Below, piece by piece: positions 24,954-37,952 of a stretch of DNA of 64,000 nt; position 1 is the stretch's first letter, and each line of letters starts with the position of its first letter. Source of the stretch: Rhabditoides inermis (taxonomy: Eukaryota > Nematoda > Chromadorea > Rhabditida > Rhabditidae); contig CAWZYM010000311.1 of the NCBI GenBank assembly GCA_963966185.1, forward strand, positions 1-64,000. The letters are read 5' to 3'. The notes beneath the pieces are model-generated. The model was not told the DNA's origin. It ran no database searches and worked only from the letters and a program-made list of their open reading frames with translations. A program made the translations under genes and the position numbers.

Positions 24954-25453
24954 GGGAGAGTGAATACTTTCTTAGGTGATCGATCTGTGGAGTACCCACG
25001 AAACCACCTGGTACCGCAATATAAAGCGATGTGTCGAGCCCGGATCTTCCGCCGCCGAGACAAGCATAACCAACAACACGTACGCATCCACGGGCTCACC
25101 GAAATCCGTGTTGTTGGAACTCGCATTAGACATTGATTACTGTGTTTTACTAATCTTACCGTAATTTACGTAATCGTTATTGTGTGCGACTTGATTCGAG
25201 ATAAATATTCTGATTCTGATTCTGTGTCGACCTATGAATAGGTTAGTGTTTCCGTAAGTATTGCCCCCCCCCGTATGCCAGCTGACCCGTGAGAACGAAT
25301 AGCAGGTTGACAAATAAACAATTGAACAATTGGACAATTGGACATTTGGAAAATTGGACATTTGGAGAATCGGACAATTGGCAAACTCGAACTGCGAAGA
25401 CAAACTCACTGCGAAGAGCTGAGGAGAATTCCCACCTCCCTTTCTTCCTCCCC

Positions 25454-25488
<35 letters not shown>

Positions 25489-25548
25489 ATCTTCGAATTA
25501 CTTTCCATCTCCCTATTTCACTTAAAGTCGTTTCTGCAAAAAAAGAAA

Positions 25549-25666
25549 GCTTACGTTACCCGGGATTCCCAAGCCGTCTCCGATCCAAGTACTAACCGGG
25601 CGCATCGTTGCTTGACTTGCCAGATCGGACGGGATGGCGTATATTCAACGAGCTATGAACGTAAGC
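25549..25666 (-). rRNA. 5S rRNA
   Basis: Consensus copy; 713 bp spacing. Confidence 0.98.
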
Positions 25667-25904
25667 GGGAGAGTGAATACTTTCTTAGGTGATCGATCTG
25701 TGGAGTACCCACGAAACCACCTGGTACCGCAATATAAAGCGATGTGTCGAGCCCGGATCTTCCGCCGCCGAGACAAGCATAACCAACAACACGTACGCAT
25801 CCACGGGCTCACCGAAATCCGTGTTGTTGGAACTCGCATTAGACATTGATTACTGTGTTTTACTAATCTTACCGTAATTTACGTAATCGTTATTGTGTGC
25901 GACT

Positions 25905-25933
25905 TGATTCGAGATAAATATTCTGATTCTGAT

Positions 25934-25976
<43 letters not shown>
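25905..25976. repeat. Deletion junction CTGATT repeat / CT microsatellite
   Basis: At about 25938 the sequence goes from GATTCTGATTCTGT straight into the CT tract. The C-run and the GGACATTTGG minisatellite (about 235 bp) are missing, which gives a 490-bp unit. Confidence 0.93.
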
Positions 25977-25978
<2 letters not shown>

Positions 25979-26038
25979 ATCTTCGAATTACTTTCCATCT
26001 CCCTATTTCACTTAAAGTCGTTTCTGCAAAAAAAGAAA

Positions 26039-26156
26039 GCTTACGTTACCCGGGATTCCCAAGCCGTCTCCGATCCAAGTACTAACCGGGCGCATCGTTG
26101 CTTGACTTGCCAGATCGGACGGGATGGCGTATATTCAACGAGCTATGAACGTAAGC
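26039..26156 (-). rRNA. 5S rRNA
   Basis: Consensus copy in the shortened 490-bp unit, so only its 3' spacer is altered. Confidence 0.98.
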
Positions 26157-26657
26157 GGGAGAGTGAATACTTTCTTAGGTGATCGATCTGTGGAGTACCC
26201 ACGAAACCACCTGGTACCGCAATATAAAGCGATGTGTCGAGCCCGGATCTTCCGCCGCCGAGACAAGCATAACCAACAACACGTACGCATCCACGGGCTC
26301 ACCGAAATCCGTGTTGTTGGAACTCGCATTAGACATTGATTACTGTGTTTTACTAATCTTACCGTAATTTACGTAATCGTTATTGTGTGCGACTTGATTC
26401 GAGATAAATATTCTGATTCTGATTCTGTGTCGACCTATGAATAGGTTAGTGTTTCCGTAAGTATTGCCCCCCCCCCGTATGCCAGCTGACCCGTGAGAAC
26501 GAATAGCAGGTTGACAAATAAACAATTGAACAATTGGACAATTGGACATTTGGAAAATTGGACATTTGGAGAATCGGACAATTGGCAAACTCGAACTGCG
26601 AAGACAAACTCACTGCGAAGAGCTGAGGAGAATTCCCACCTCCCTTTCTTCCTCCCC

Positions 26658-26706
<49 letters not shown>

Positions 26707-26766
26707 ATCTTCGAATTACTTTCCATCTCCCTATTTCACTTAAAGTCGTTTCTGCAAAAAAAGAAA

Positions 26767-26884
26767 GCTTACGTTACCCGGGATTCCCAAGCCGTCTCCG
26801 ATCCAAGTACTAACCGGGCGCATCGTTGCTTGACTTGCCAGATCGGACGGGATGGCGTATATTCAACGAGCTATGAACGTAAGC
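26767..26884 (-). rRNA. 5S rRNA
   Basis: Consensus copy; 728 bp spacing. Confidence 0.98.
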
Positions 26885-27388
26885 GGGAGAGTGAATACTT
26901 TCTTAGGTGATCGATCTGTGGAGTACCCACGAAACCACCTGGTACCGCAATATAAAGCGATGTGTCGAGCCCGGATCTTCCGCCGCCGAGACAAGCATAA
27001 CCAACAACACGTACGCATCCACGGGCTCACCGAAATCCGTGTTGTTGGAACTCGCATTAGACATTGATTACTGTGTTTTACTAATCTTACCGTAATTTAC
27101 GTAATCGTTATTGTGTGCGACTTGATTCGAGATAAATATTCTGATTCTGATTCTGTGTCGACCTATGAATAGGTTAGTGTTTCCGTAAGTATTGCCCCCC
27201 CCCCCCCGTATGCCAGCTGACCCGTGAGAACGAATAGCAGGTTGACAAATAAACAATTGAACAATTGGACAATTGGACATTTGGAAAATTGGACATTTGG
27301 AGAATCGGACAATTGGCAAACTCGAACTGCGAAGACAAACTCACTGCGAAGAGCTGAGGAGAATTCCCACCTCCCTTTCTTCCTCCCC

Positions 27389-27435
<47 letters not shown>

Positions 27436-27495
27436 ATCTTCGAATTACTTTCCATCTCCCTATTTCACTTAAAGTCGTTTCTGCAAAAAAAGAAA

Positions 27496-27613
27496 GCTTA
27501 CGTTACCCGGGATTCCCAAGCCGTCTCCGATCCAAGTACTAACCGGGCGCATCGTTGCTTGACTTGCCAGATCGGACGGGATGGCGTATATTCAACGAGC
27601 TATGAACGTAAGC
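27496..27613 (-). rRNA. 5S rRNA
   Basis: Consensus copy, GTCGTGCC flank type; 729 bp spacing. Confidence 0.98.
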
Positions 27614-27835
27614 GGGAGAGTGAATACTTTCTTAGGTGATCGATCTGTGGAGTACCCACGAAACCACCTGGTACCGCAATATAAAGCGATGTGTCGTGCC
27701 CGGATCTTCCGCCGCCGAGACAAGCATAACCAACAACACGTACGCATCCACGGGCTCACCGAAATCCGTGTTGTTGGAACTCGCATTAGACATTGATTAC
27801 TGTGTTTTACTAATCTTACCGTAATTTACGTAATC

Positions 27836-28115
27836 GTTATTGTGTGCGACTTGATTCGAGATAAATATTCTGATTCTGATTCTGTGTCGACCTATGAATA
27901 GGTTAGTGTTTCCGTAAGTATTGCCCCCCCCCCCGTATGCCAGCTGACCCGTGAGAACGAATAGCAGGTTGACAAATAAACAATTGAACAATTGGACAAT
28001 TGGACATTTGGAAAATTGGACATTTGGAGAATCGGACAATTGGCAAACTCGAACTGCGAAGACAAACTCACTGCGAAGAGCTGAGGAGAATTCCCACCTC
28101 CCTTTCTTCCTCCCC

Positions 28116-28162
<47 letters not shown>

Positions 28163-28229
28163 GAAATCCGTGTTGTTGGAACTCGCATTAGACATTGATT
28201 ACTGTGTTTTACTAATCTTACCGTAATTT
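27836..28229. repeat. Array unit lacking its 5S gene
   Basis: At 28159 the CT tract joins directly to CACCGAAATCC of the 5S upstream flank. The terminator run, the whole 5S gene and most of its flank are deleted. The break falls at shared CTCA/CTCACC bases, suggesting microhomology. This explains the 1129-bp gap between neighbouring 5S genes. Confidence 0.95.
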
Positions 28230-28523
28230 ACGTAATCGTTATTGTGTGCGACTTGATTCGAGATAAATATTCTGATTCTGATTCTGTGTCGACCTATGAA
28301 TAGGTTAGTGTTTCCGTAAGTATTGCCCCCCCCCCCCCCCCCGTATGCCAGCTGACCCGTGAGAACGAATAGCAGGTTGACAAATAAACAATTGAACAAT
28401 TGGACAATTGGACATTTGGAAAATTGGACATTTGGAGAATCGGACAATTGGCAAACTCGAACTGCGAAGACAAACTCACTGCGAAGAGCTGAGGAGAATT
28501 CCCACCTCCCTTTCTTCCTCCCC

Positions 28524-28564
<41 letters not shown>

Positions 28565-28624
28565 ATCTTCGAATTACTTTCCATCTCCCTATTTCACTTA
28601 AAGTCGTTTCTGCAAAAAAAGAAA

Positions 28625-28742
28625 GCTTACGTTACCCGGGATTCCCAAGCCGTCTCCGATCCAAGTACTAACCGGGCGCATCGTTGCTTGACTTGCCAGA
28701 TCGGACGGGATGGCGTATATTCAACGAGCTATGAACGTAAGC
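28625..28742 (-). rRNA. 5S rRNA
   Basis: Consensus copy, GTCGTGCC flank type. The nearby C-run (about 28326-28342) is the longest I see, about 17 C. Confidence 0.98.
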
Positions 28743-29241
28743 GGGAGAGTGAATACTTTCTTAGGTGATCGATCTGTGGAGTACCCACGAAACCACCTGG
28801 TACCGCAATATAAAGCGATGTGTCGTGCCCGGATCTTCCGCCGCCGAGACAAGCATAACCAACAACACGTACGCATCCACGGGCTCACCGAAATCCGTGT
28901 TGTTGGAACTCGCATTAGACATTGATTACTGTGTTTTACTAATCTTACCGTAATTTACGTAATCGTTATTGTGTGCGACTTGATTCGAGATAAATATTCT
29001 GATTCTGATTCTGTGTCGACCTATGAATAGGTTAGTGTTTCCGTAAGTATTGCCCCCCCCGTATGCCAGCTGACCCGTGAGAACGAATAGCAGGTTGACA
29101 AATAAACAATTGAACAATTGGACAATTGGACATTTGGAAAATTGGACATTTGGAGAATCGGACAATTGGCAAACTCGAACTGCGAAGACAAACTCACTGC
29201 GAAGAGCTGAGGAGAATTCCCACCTCCCTTTCTTCCTCCCC

Positions 29242-29288
<47 letters not shown>

Positions 29289-29348
29289 ATCTTCGAATTA
29301 CTTTCCATCTCCCTATTTCACTTAAAGTCGTTTCTGCAAAAAAAGAAA

Positions 29349-29466
29349 GCTTACGTTACCCGGGATTCCCAAGCCGTCTCCGATCCAAGTACTAACCGGG
29401 CGCATCGTTGCTTGACTTGCCAGATCGGACGGGATGGCGTATATTCAACGAGCTATGAACGTAAGC
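29349..29466 (-). rRNA. 5S rRNA
   Basis: Consensus copy; 724 bp spacing. Confidence 0.98.
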
Positions 29467-29967
29467 GGGAGAGTGAATACTTTCTTAGGTGATCGATCTG
29501 TGGAGTACCCACGAAACCACCTGGTACCGCAATATAAAGCGATGTGTCGAGCCCGGATCTTCCGCCGCCGAGACAAGCATAACCAACAACACGTACGCAT
29601 CCACGGGCTCACCGAAATCCGTGTTGTTGGAACTCGCATTAGACATTGATTACTGTGTTTTACTAATCTTACCGTAATTTACGTAATCGTTATTGTGTGC
29701 GACTTGATTCGAGATAAATATTCTGATTCTGATTCTGTGTCGACCTATGAATAGGTTAGTGTTTCCGTAAGTATTGCCCCCCCCCCGTATGCCAGCTGAC
29801 CCGTGAGAACGAATAGCAGGTTGACAAATAAACAATTGAACAATTGGACAATTGGACATTTGGAAAATTGGACATTTGGAGAATCGGACAATTGGCAAAC
29901 TCGAACTGCGAAGACAAACTCACTGCGAAGAGCTGAGGAGAATTCCCACCTCCCTTTCTTCCTCCCC

Positions 29968-30010
<43 letters not shown>

Positions 30011-30070
30011 ATCTTCGAATTACTTTCCATCTCCCTATTTCACTTAAAGTCGTTTCTGCAAAAAAAGAAA

Positions 30071-30188
30071 GCTTACGTTACCCGGGATTCCCAAGCCGTC
30101 TCCGATCCAAGTACTAACCGGGCGCATCGTTGCTTGACTTGCCAGATCGGACGGGATGGCGTATATTCAACGAGCTATGAACGTAAGC
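30071..30188 (-). rRNA. 5S rRNA
   Basis: Consensus copy; 722 bp spacing. Confidence 0.98.
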
Positions 30189-30687
30189 GGGAGAGTGAAT
30201 ACTTTCTTAGGTGATCGATCTGTGGAGTACCCACGAAACCACCTGGTACCGCAATATAAAGCGATGTGTCGAGCCCGGATCTTCCGCCGCCGAGACAAGC
30301 ATAACCAACAACACGTACGCATCCACGGGCTCACCGAAATCCGTGTTGTTGGAACTCGCATTAGACATTGATTACTGTGTTTTACTAATCTTACCGTAAT
30401 TTACGTAATCGTTATTGTGTGCGACTTGATTCGAGATAAATATTCTGATTCTGATTCTGTGTCGACCTATGAATAGGTTAGTGTTTCCGTAAGTATTGCC
30501 CCCCCCCGTATGCCAGCTGACCCGTGAGAACGAATAGCAGGTTGACAAATAAACAATTGAACAATTGGACAATTGGACATTTGGAAAATTGGACATTTGG
30601 AGAATCGGACAATTGGCAAACTCGAACTGCGAAGACAAACTCACTGCGAAGAGCTGAGGAGAATTCCCACCTCCCTTTCTTCCTCCC

Positions 30688-30725
<38 letters not shown>

Positions 30726-30785
30726 ATCTTCGAATTACTTTCCATCTCCCTATTTCACTTAAAGTCGTTTCTGCAAAAAAAGAAA

Positions 30786-30903
30786 GCTTACGTTACCCGG
30801 GATTCCCAAGCCGTCTCCGATCCAAGTACTAACCGGGCGCATCGTTGCTTGACTTGCCAGATCGGACGGGATGGCGTATATTCAACGAGCTATGAACGTA
30901 AGC
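30786..30903 (-). rRNA. 5S rRNA
   Basis: Consensus copy; the adjacent CT tract starts CCCCTTCTCT rather than CCCCTCCTCT. Confidence 0.98.
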
Positions 30904-31402
30904 GGGAGAGTGAATACTTTCTTAGGTGATCGATCTGTGGAGTACCCACGAAACCACCTGGTACCGCAATATAAAGCGATGTGTCGAGCCCGGATCTTCC
31001 GCCGCCGAGACAAGCATAACCAACAACACGTACGCATCCACGGGCTCACCGAAATCCGTGTTGTTGGAACTCGCATTAGACATTGATTACTGTGTTTTAC
31101 TAATCTTACCGTAATTTACGTAATCGTTATTGTGTGCGACTTGATTCGAGATAAATATTCTGATTCTGATTCTGTGTCGACCTATGAATAGGTTAGTGTT
31201 TCCGTAAGTATTGCCCCCCCCGTATGCCAGCTGACCCGTGAGAACGAATAGCAGGTTGACAAATAAACAATTGAACAATTGGACAATTGGACATTTGGAA
31301 AATTGGACATTTGGAGAATCGGACAATTGGCAAACTCGAACTGCGAAGACAAACTCACTGCGAAGAGCTGAGGAGAATTCCCACCTCCCTTTCTTCCTCC
31401 CC

Positions 31403-31459
<57 letters not shown>

Positions 31460-31523
31460 CCCTATCTTCGAATTACTTTCCATCTCCCTATTTCACTTAA
31501 AGTCGTTTCTGCAAAAAAAGAAA

Positions 31524-31641
31524 GCTTACGTTACCCGGGATTCCCAAGCCGTCTCCGATCCAAGTACTAACCGGGCGCATCGTTGCTTGACTTGCCAGAT
31601 AGGACGGGATGGCGTATATTCAACGAGCTATGAACGTAAGC
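31524..31641 (-). rRNA. 5S rRNA variant (G to T mid-molecule)
   Basis: Shares the CGTCCTATCTGG change with 22681 and 24836 although it lies about 7 kb from the higher-order repeat, pointing to conversion or an older exchange. Its CT tract is interrupted by a CCC. Confidence 0.93.
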
Positions 31642-32141
31642 GGGAGAGTGAATACTTTCTTAGGTGATCGATCTGTGGAGTACCCACGAAACCACCTGGT
31701 ACCGCAATATAAAGCGATGTGTCGAGCCCGGATCTTCCGCCGCCGAGACAAGCATAACCAACAACACGTACGCATCCACGGGCTCACCGAAATCCGTGTT
31801 GTTGGAACTCGCATTAGACATTGATTACTGTGTTTTACTAATCTTACCGTAATTTACGTAATCGTTATTGTGTGCGACTTGATTCGAGATAAATATTCTG
31901 ATTCTGATTCTGTGTCGACCTATGAATAGGTTAGTGTTTCCGTAAGTATTGCCCCCCCCCGTATGCCAGCTGACCCGTGAGAACGAATAGCAGGTTGACA
32001 AATAAACAATTGAACAATTGGACAATTGGACATTTGGAAAATTGGACATTTGGAGAATCGGACAATTGGCAAACTCGAACTGCGAAGACAAACTCACTGC
32101 GAAGAGCTGAGGAGAATTCCCACCTCCCTTTCTTCCTCCCC

Positions 32142-32192
<51 letters not shown>

Positions 32193-32413
32193 ATCTTCGA
32201 ATTACTTTCCATCTCCCTATTTCACTTAAATTGGCAAACTCGAACTGCGAAGACAAACTCACTGCGAAGAGCTGAGGAGAATTCCCACCTCCCTTTCTTC
32301 CTCCCCCTCCTCTCTCTCTCTCTATCTCTCTCTCTCTCTCTCTCTCTCCCTATCTTCGAATTACTTTCCATCTCCCTATTCCACTTAAAGTCGTTTCTGC
32401 CAAAAAAAGGAAA

Positions 32414-32528
32414 GCTTTTACCCGGGATTCCCAAGCCGTCTCCGATCCAAGTACTAACCGGGCGCATCGTTGCTTGACTTGCCAGATCGGACGGGATGGC
32501 GTATATTCAACGAGCTATGAACGTAAGC
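32414..32528 (-). pseudogene. 5S rRNA pseudogene, 3-nt deletion in helix I
   Basis: 115 nt. The + strand reads GCTTTTACCCGGG instead of GCTTACGTTACCCGGG, so the RNA 3' end loses CGT and can no longer pair with its 5' end. The neighbouring terminator run (CCAAAAAAAGGAAAGC) and flank (GGTGATCTGTGG, 4 nt shorter) are also diverged. Five copies share this form. Confidence 0.88.
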
Positions 32529-32577
32529 GGGAGAGTGAATACTTTCTTAGGTGATCTGTGGAGTACCCACGAAACCA

Positions 32578-32637
32578 GCTTGACTTGTTAGATCGGACGG
32601 AATGGCGTATATTCAAGCTATGACCTATGATTGTAAG
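32578..32637 (-). pseudogene. Half 5S rRNA fragment (60 nt)
   Basis: A diverged copy of the 5' half of the 5S RNA (GCTTGACTTGTTAGATCGG on +, ending near TGATTGTAAG). It has several substitutions and an insertion, and lies directly upstream of the 3-nt-deleted pseudogene. Confidence 0.85.
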
Positions 32638-32873
32638 TTGTTGAGTCTGACCTCTACTTAAGTCATCTCGATTCTCCCTTTCATACTTTTTTGCCTTCAT
32701 CTCTTTTAACAGCATTCTCGATTGTTTTTAATAACTTTATCACACAAAAGCAACATACAATACATTGCTACATCAATAATTGGTACCCGCTCATCCCCTC
32801 TCTCTCCCTCCCTCTCTTCTTCCCACTCTCTCTCCCCCCCCTCTCTTCTTCCCTCTCTCCCATTCTCCTTCTT

Positions 32874-32880
<7 letters not shown>
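32638..32880. repeat. Captured 3' flank of the coiled-coil/zinc-finger gene, copy a
   Basis: These 243 bp match 53361-53603, the sequence downstream of the coiled-coil/zinc-finger gene. Here, at TTCTTTCTCTCC, they run into the 5S CT microsatellite instead of into the gene. I see no 5S sequence and no gene in them. Confidence 0.92.
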
Positions 32881-32912
<32 letters not shown>

Positions 32913-32972
32913 ATCTTCGAATTACTTTCCATCTCCCTATTTCACTTAAAGTCGTTTCTGCAAAAAAAGAAA

Positions 32973-33090
32973 GCTTACGTTACCCGGGATTCCCAAGCCG
33001 TCTCCGATCCAAGTACTAACCGGGCGCATCGTTGCTTGACTTGCCAGATCGGACGGGATGGCGTATATTCAACGAGCTATGAACGTAAGC
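32973..33090 (-). rRNA. 5S rRNA
   Basis: Consensus gene, only 559 bp from the pseudogene; the upstream flank carries CACCTAGTACC, a marker shared with the 38728 copy. Confidence 0.98.
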
Positions 33091-33592
33091 GGGAGAGTGA
33101 ATACTTTCTTAGGTGATCGATCTGTGGAGTACCCACGAAACCACCTAGTACCGCAATATAAAGCGATGTGTCGAGCCCGGATCTTCCGCCGCCGAGACAA
33201 GCATAACCAACAACACGTACGCATCCACGGGCTCACCGAAATCCGTGTTGTTGGAACTCGCATTAGACATTGATTACTGTGTTTTACTAATCTTACCGTA
33301 ATTTACGTAATCGTTATTGTGTGCGACTTGATTCGAGATAAATATTCTGATTCTGATTCTGTGTCGACCTATGAATAGGTTAGTGTTTCCGTAAGTATTG
33401 CCCCCCCCCCCGTATGCCAGCTGACCCGTGAGAACGAATAGCAGGTTGACAAATAAACAATTGAACAATTGGACAATTGGACATTTGGAAAATTGGACAT
33501 TTGGAGAATCGGACAATTGGCAAACTCGAACTGCGAAGACAAACTCACTGCGAAGAGCTGAGGAGAATTCCCACCTCCCTTTCTTCCTCCCC

Positions 33593-33635
<43 letters not shown>

Positions 33636-33695
33636 ATCTTCGAATTACTTTCCATCTCCCTATTTCACTTAAAGTCGTTTCTGCAAAAAAAGAAA

Positions 33696-33813
33696 GCTTA
33701 CGTTACCCGGGATTCCCAAGCCGTCTCCGATCCAAGTACTAACCGGGCGCATCGTTGCTTGACTTGCCAGATCGGACGGGATGGCGTATATTCAACGAGC
33801 TATGAACGTAAGC
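33696..33813 (-). rRNA. 5S rRNA
   Basis: Consensus copy; 723 bp spacing. Confidence 0.98.
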
Positions 33814-34239
33814 GGGAGAGTGAATACTTTCTTAGGTGATCGATCTGTGGAGTACCCACGAAACCACCTGGTACCGCAATATAAAGCGATGTGTCGAGCC
33901 CGGATCTTCCGCCGCCGAGACAAGCATAACCAACAACACGTACGCATCCACGGGCTCACCGAAATCCGTGTTGTTGGAACTCGCATTAGACATTGATTAC
34001 TGTGTTTTACTAATCTTACCGTAATTTACGTAATCGTTATTGTGTGCGACTTGATTCGAGATAAATATTCTGATTCTGATTCTGTGTCGACCTATGAATA
34101 GGTTAGTGTTTCCGTAAGTATTGCCCCCCCCCCGTATGCCAGCTGACCCGTGAGAACGAATAGCAGGTTGACAAATAAACAATTGAACAATTGGACAATT
34201 GGACATTTGGAAAATTGGACATTCCCTTTCTTCCTCCCC

Positions 34240-34302
<63 letters not shown>

Positions 34303-34523
34303 ATCTTCGAATTACTTTCCATCTCCCTATTTCACTTAAATTGGCAAACTCGAACTGCGAAGACAAACTCACTGCGAAGAGCTGAGGAGAATTCCCACCT
34401 CCCTTTCTTCCTCCCCCTCCTCTCTCTCTCTCTATCTCTCTCTCTCTCTCTCTCTCTCCCTATCTTCGAATTACTTTCCATCTCCCTATTCCACTTAAAG
34501 TCGTTTCTGCCAAAAAAAGGAAA

Positions 34524-34638
34524 GCTTTTACCCGGGATTCCCAAGCCGTCTCCGATCCAAGTACTAACCGGGCGCATCGTTGCTTGACTTGCCAGATCGG
34601 ACGGGATGGCGTATATTCAACGAGCTATGAACGTAAGC
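34524..34638 (-). pseudogene. 5S rRNA pseudogene, 3-nt deletion in helix I
   Basis: Same 115-nt form as 32414. The minisatellite before it is shortened: GGACATT joins CCCTTTC near 34224. Confidence 0.88.
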
Positions 34639-34687
34639 GGGAGAGTGAATACTTTCTTAGGTGATCTGTGGAGTACCCACGAAACCA

Positions 34688-34747
34688 GCTTGACTTGTTA
34701 GATCGGACGGAATGGCGTATATTCAAGCTATGACCTATGATTGTAAG
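34688..34747 (-). pseudogene. Half 5S rRNA fragment (60 nt)
   Basis: Same diverged half-copy as at 32578. Confidence 0.85.
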
Positions 34748-34983
34748 TTGTTGAGTCTGACCTCTACTTAAGTCATCTCGATTCTCCCTTTCATACTTTT
34801 TTGCCTTCATCTCTTTTAACAGCATTCTCGATTGTTTTTAATAACTTTATCACACAAAAGCAACATACAATACATTGCTACATCAATAATTGGTACCCGC
34901 TCATCCCCTCTCTCTCCCTCCCTCTCTTCTTCCCACTCTCTCTCCCCCCCCTCTCTTCTTCCCTCTCTCCCATTCTCCTTATT

Positions 34984-34990
<7 letters not shown>
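34748..34990. repeat. Captured 3' flank of the coiled-coil/zinc-finger gene, copy b
   Basis: 243 bp matching 53361-53603, with one substitution near the end (TCCTTATTTCTCTCC) that is shared with the copy at 40496. Confidence 0.92.
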
Positions 34991-35022
<32 letters not shown>

Positions 35023-35082
35023 ATCTTCGAATTACTTTCCATCTCCCTATTTCACTTAAAGTCGTTTCTGCAAAAAAAGAAA

Positions 35083-35200
35083 GCTTACGTTACCCGGGAT
35101 TCCCAAGCCGTCTCCGATCCAAGTACTAACCGGGCGCATCGTTGCTTGACTTGCCAGATCGGACGGGATGGCGTATATTCAACGAGCTATGAACGTAAGC
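35083..35200 (-). rRNA. 5S rRNA
   Basis: Consensus copy, 559 bp from the preceding pseudogene. Confidence 0.98.
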
Positions 35201-35701
35201 GGGAGAGTGAATACTTTCTTAGGTGATCGATCTGTGGAGTACCCACGAAACCACCTGGTACCGCAATATAAAGCGATGTGTCGAGCCCGGATCTTCCGCC
35301 GCCGAGACAAGCATAACCAACAACACGTACGCATCCACGGGCTCACCGAAATCCGTGTTGTTGGAACTCGCATTAGACATTGATTACTGTGTTTTACTAA
35401 TCTTACCGTAATTTACGTAATCGTTATTGTGTGCGACTTGATTCGAGATAAATATTCTGATTCTGATTCTGTGTCGACCTATGAATAGGTTAGTGTTTCC
35501 GTAAGTATTGCCCCCCCCCCGTATGCCAGCTGACCCGTGAGAACGAATAGCAGGTTGACAAATAAACAATTGAACAATTGGACAATTGGACATTTGGAAA
35601 ATTGGACATTTGGAGAATCGGACAATTGGCAAACTCGAACTGCGAAGACAAACTCACTGCGAAGAGCTGAGGAGAATTCCCACCTCCCTTTCTTCCTCCC
35701 C

Positions 35702-35758
<57 letters not shown>

Positions 35759-35818
35759 ATCTTCGAATTACTTTCCATCTCCCTATTTCACTTAAAGTCG
35801 TTTCTGCAAAAAAAGAAA

Positions 35819-35936
35819 GCTTACGTTACCCGGGATTCCCAAGCCGTCTCCGATCCAAGTACTAACCGGGCGCATCGTTGCTTGACTTGCCAGATCGGAC
35901 GGGATGGCGTATATTCAACGAGCTATGAACGTAAGC
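35819..35936 (-). rRNA. 5S rRNA
   Basis: Consensus copy, GTCGTGCC flank type; counterpart of 41555. Confidence 0.98.
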
Positions 35937-36439
35937 GGGAGAGTGAATACTTTCTTAGGTGATCGATCTGTGGAGTACCCACGAAACCACCTGGTACCGC
36001 AATATAAAGCGATGTGTCGTGCCCGGATCTTCCGCCGCCGAGACAAGCATAACCAACAACACGTACGCATCCACGGGCTCACCGAAATCCGTGTTGTTGG
36101 AACTCGCATTAGACATTGATTACTGTGTTTTACTAATCTTACCGTAATTTACGTAATCGTTATTGTGTGCGACTTGATTCGAGATAAATATTCTGATTCT
36201 GATTCTGTGTCGACCTATGAATAGGTTAGTGTTTCCGTAAGTATTGCCCCCCCCCCCCGTATGCCAGCTGACCCGTGAGAACGAATAGCAGGTTGACAAA
36301 TAAACAATTGAACAATTGGACAATTGGACATTTGGAAAATTGGACATTTGGAGAATCGGACAATTGGCAAACTCGAACTGCGAAGACAAACTCACTGCGA
36401 AGAGCTGAGGAGAATTCCCACCTCCCTTTCTTCCTCCCC

Positions 36440-36484
<45 letters not shown>

Positions 36485-36544
36485 ATCTTCGAATTACTTT
36501 CCATCTCCCTATTTCACTTAAAGTCGTTTCTGCAAAAAAAGAAA

Positions 36545-36662
36545 GCTTACGTTACCCGGGATTCCCAAGCCGTCTCCGATCCAAGTACTAACCGGGCGCA
36601 TCGTTGCTTGACTTGCCAGATCGGACGGGATGGCGTATATTCAACGAGCTATGAACGTAAGC
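36545..36662 (-). rRNA. 5S rRNA
   Basis: Consensus copy; 726 bp spacing. Confidence 0.98.
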
Positions 36663-37168
36663 GGGAGAGTGAATACTTTCTTAGGTGATCGATCTGTGGA
36701 GTACCCACGAAACCACCTGGTACCGCAATATAAAGCGATGTGTCGAGCCCGGATCTTCCGCCGCCGAGACAAGCATAACCAACAACACGTACGCATCCAC
36801 GGGCTCACCGAAATCCGTGTTGTTGGAACTCGCATTAGACATTGATTACTGTGTTTTACTAATCTTACCGTAATTTACGTAATCGTTATTGTGTGCGACT
36901 TGATTCGAGATAAATATTCTGATTCTGATTCTGTGTCGACCTATGAATAGGTTAGTGTTTCCGTAAGTATTGCCCCCCCCCCCCCCCGTATGCCAGCTGA
37001 CCCGTGAGAACGAATAGCAGGTTGACAAATAAACAATTGAACAATTGGACAATTGGACATTTGGAAAATTGGACATTTGGAGAATCGGACAATTGGCAAA
37101 CTCGAACTGCGAAGACAAACTCACTGCGAAGAGCTGAGGAGAATTCCCACCTCCCTTTCTTCCTCCCC

Positions 37169-37209
<41 letters not shown>

Positions 37210-37269
37210 ATCTTCGAATTACTTTCCATCTCCCTATTTCACTTAAAGTCGTTTCTGCAAAAAAAGAAA

Positions 37270-37387
37270 GCTTACGTTACCCGGGATTCCCAAGCCGTCT
37301 CCGATCCAAGTACTAACCGGGCGCATCGTTGCTTGACTTGCCAGATCGGACGGGATGGCGTATATTCAACGAGCTATGAACGTAAGC
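37270..37387 (-). rRNA. 5S rRNA
   Basis: Consensus copy; 725 bp spacing; neighbours a C-run of about 15. Confidence 0.98.
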
Positions 37388-37889
37388 GGGAGAGTGAATA
37401 CTTTCTTAGGTGATCGATCTGTGGAGTACCCACGAAACCACCTGGTACCGCAATATAAAGCGATGTGTCGAGCCCGGATCTTCCGCCGCCGAGACAAGCA
37501 TAACCAACAACACGTACGCATCCACGGGCTCACCGAAATCCGTGTTGTTGGAACTCGCATTAGACATTGATTACTGTGTTTTACTAATCTTACCGTAATT
37601 TACGTAATCGTTATTGTGTGCGACTTGATTCGAGATAAATATTCTGATTCTGATTCTGTGTCGACCTATGAATAGGTTAGTGTTTCCGTAAGTATTGCCC
37701 CCCCCCCCGTATGCCAGCTGACCCGTGAGAACGAATAGCAGGTTGACAAATAAACAATTGAACAATTGGACAATTGGACATTTGGAAAATTGGACATTTG
37801 GAGAATCGGACAATTGGCAAACTCGAACTGCGAAGACAAACTCACTGCGAAGAGCTGAGGAGAATTCCCACCTCCCTTTCTTCCTCCCC

Positions 37890-37952
<63 letters not shown>

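Larger units (their letters stand above)
23394..25548 (-). repeat. 2155-bp higher-order repeat, copy 2
   Basis: It repeats the 718/724/713-bp spacings and both 5S marker substitutions of 21239-23393. Even the microsatellite lengths agree, so the duplication is very recent. Confidence 0.93.
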
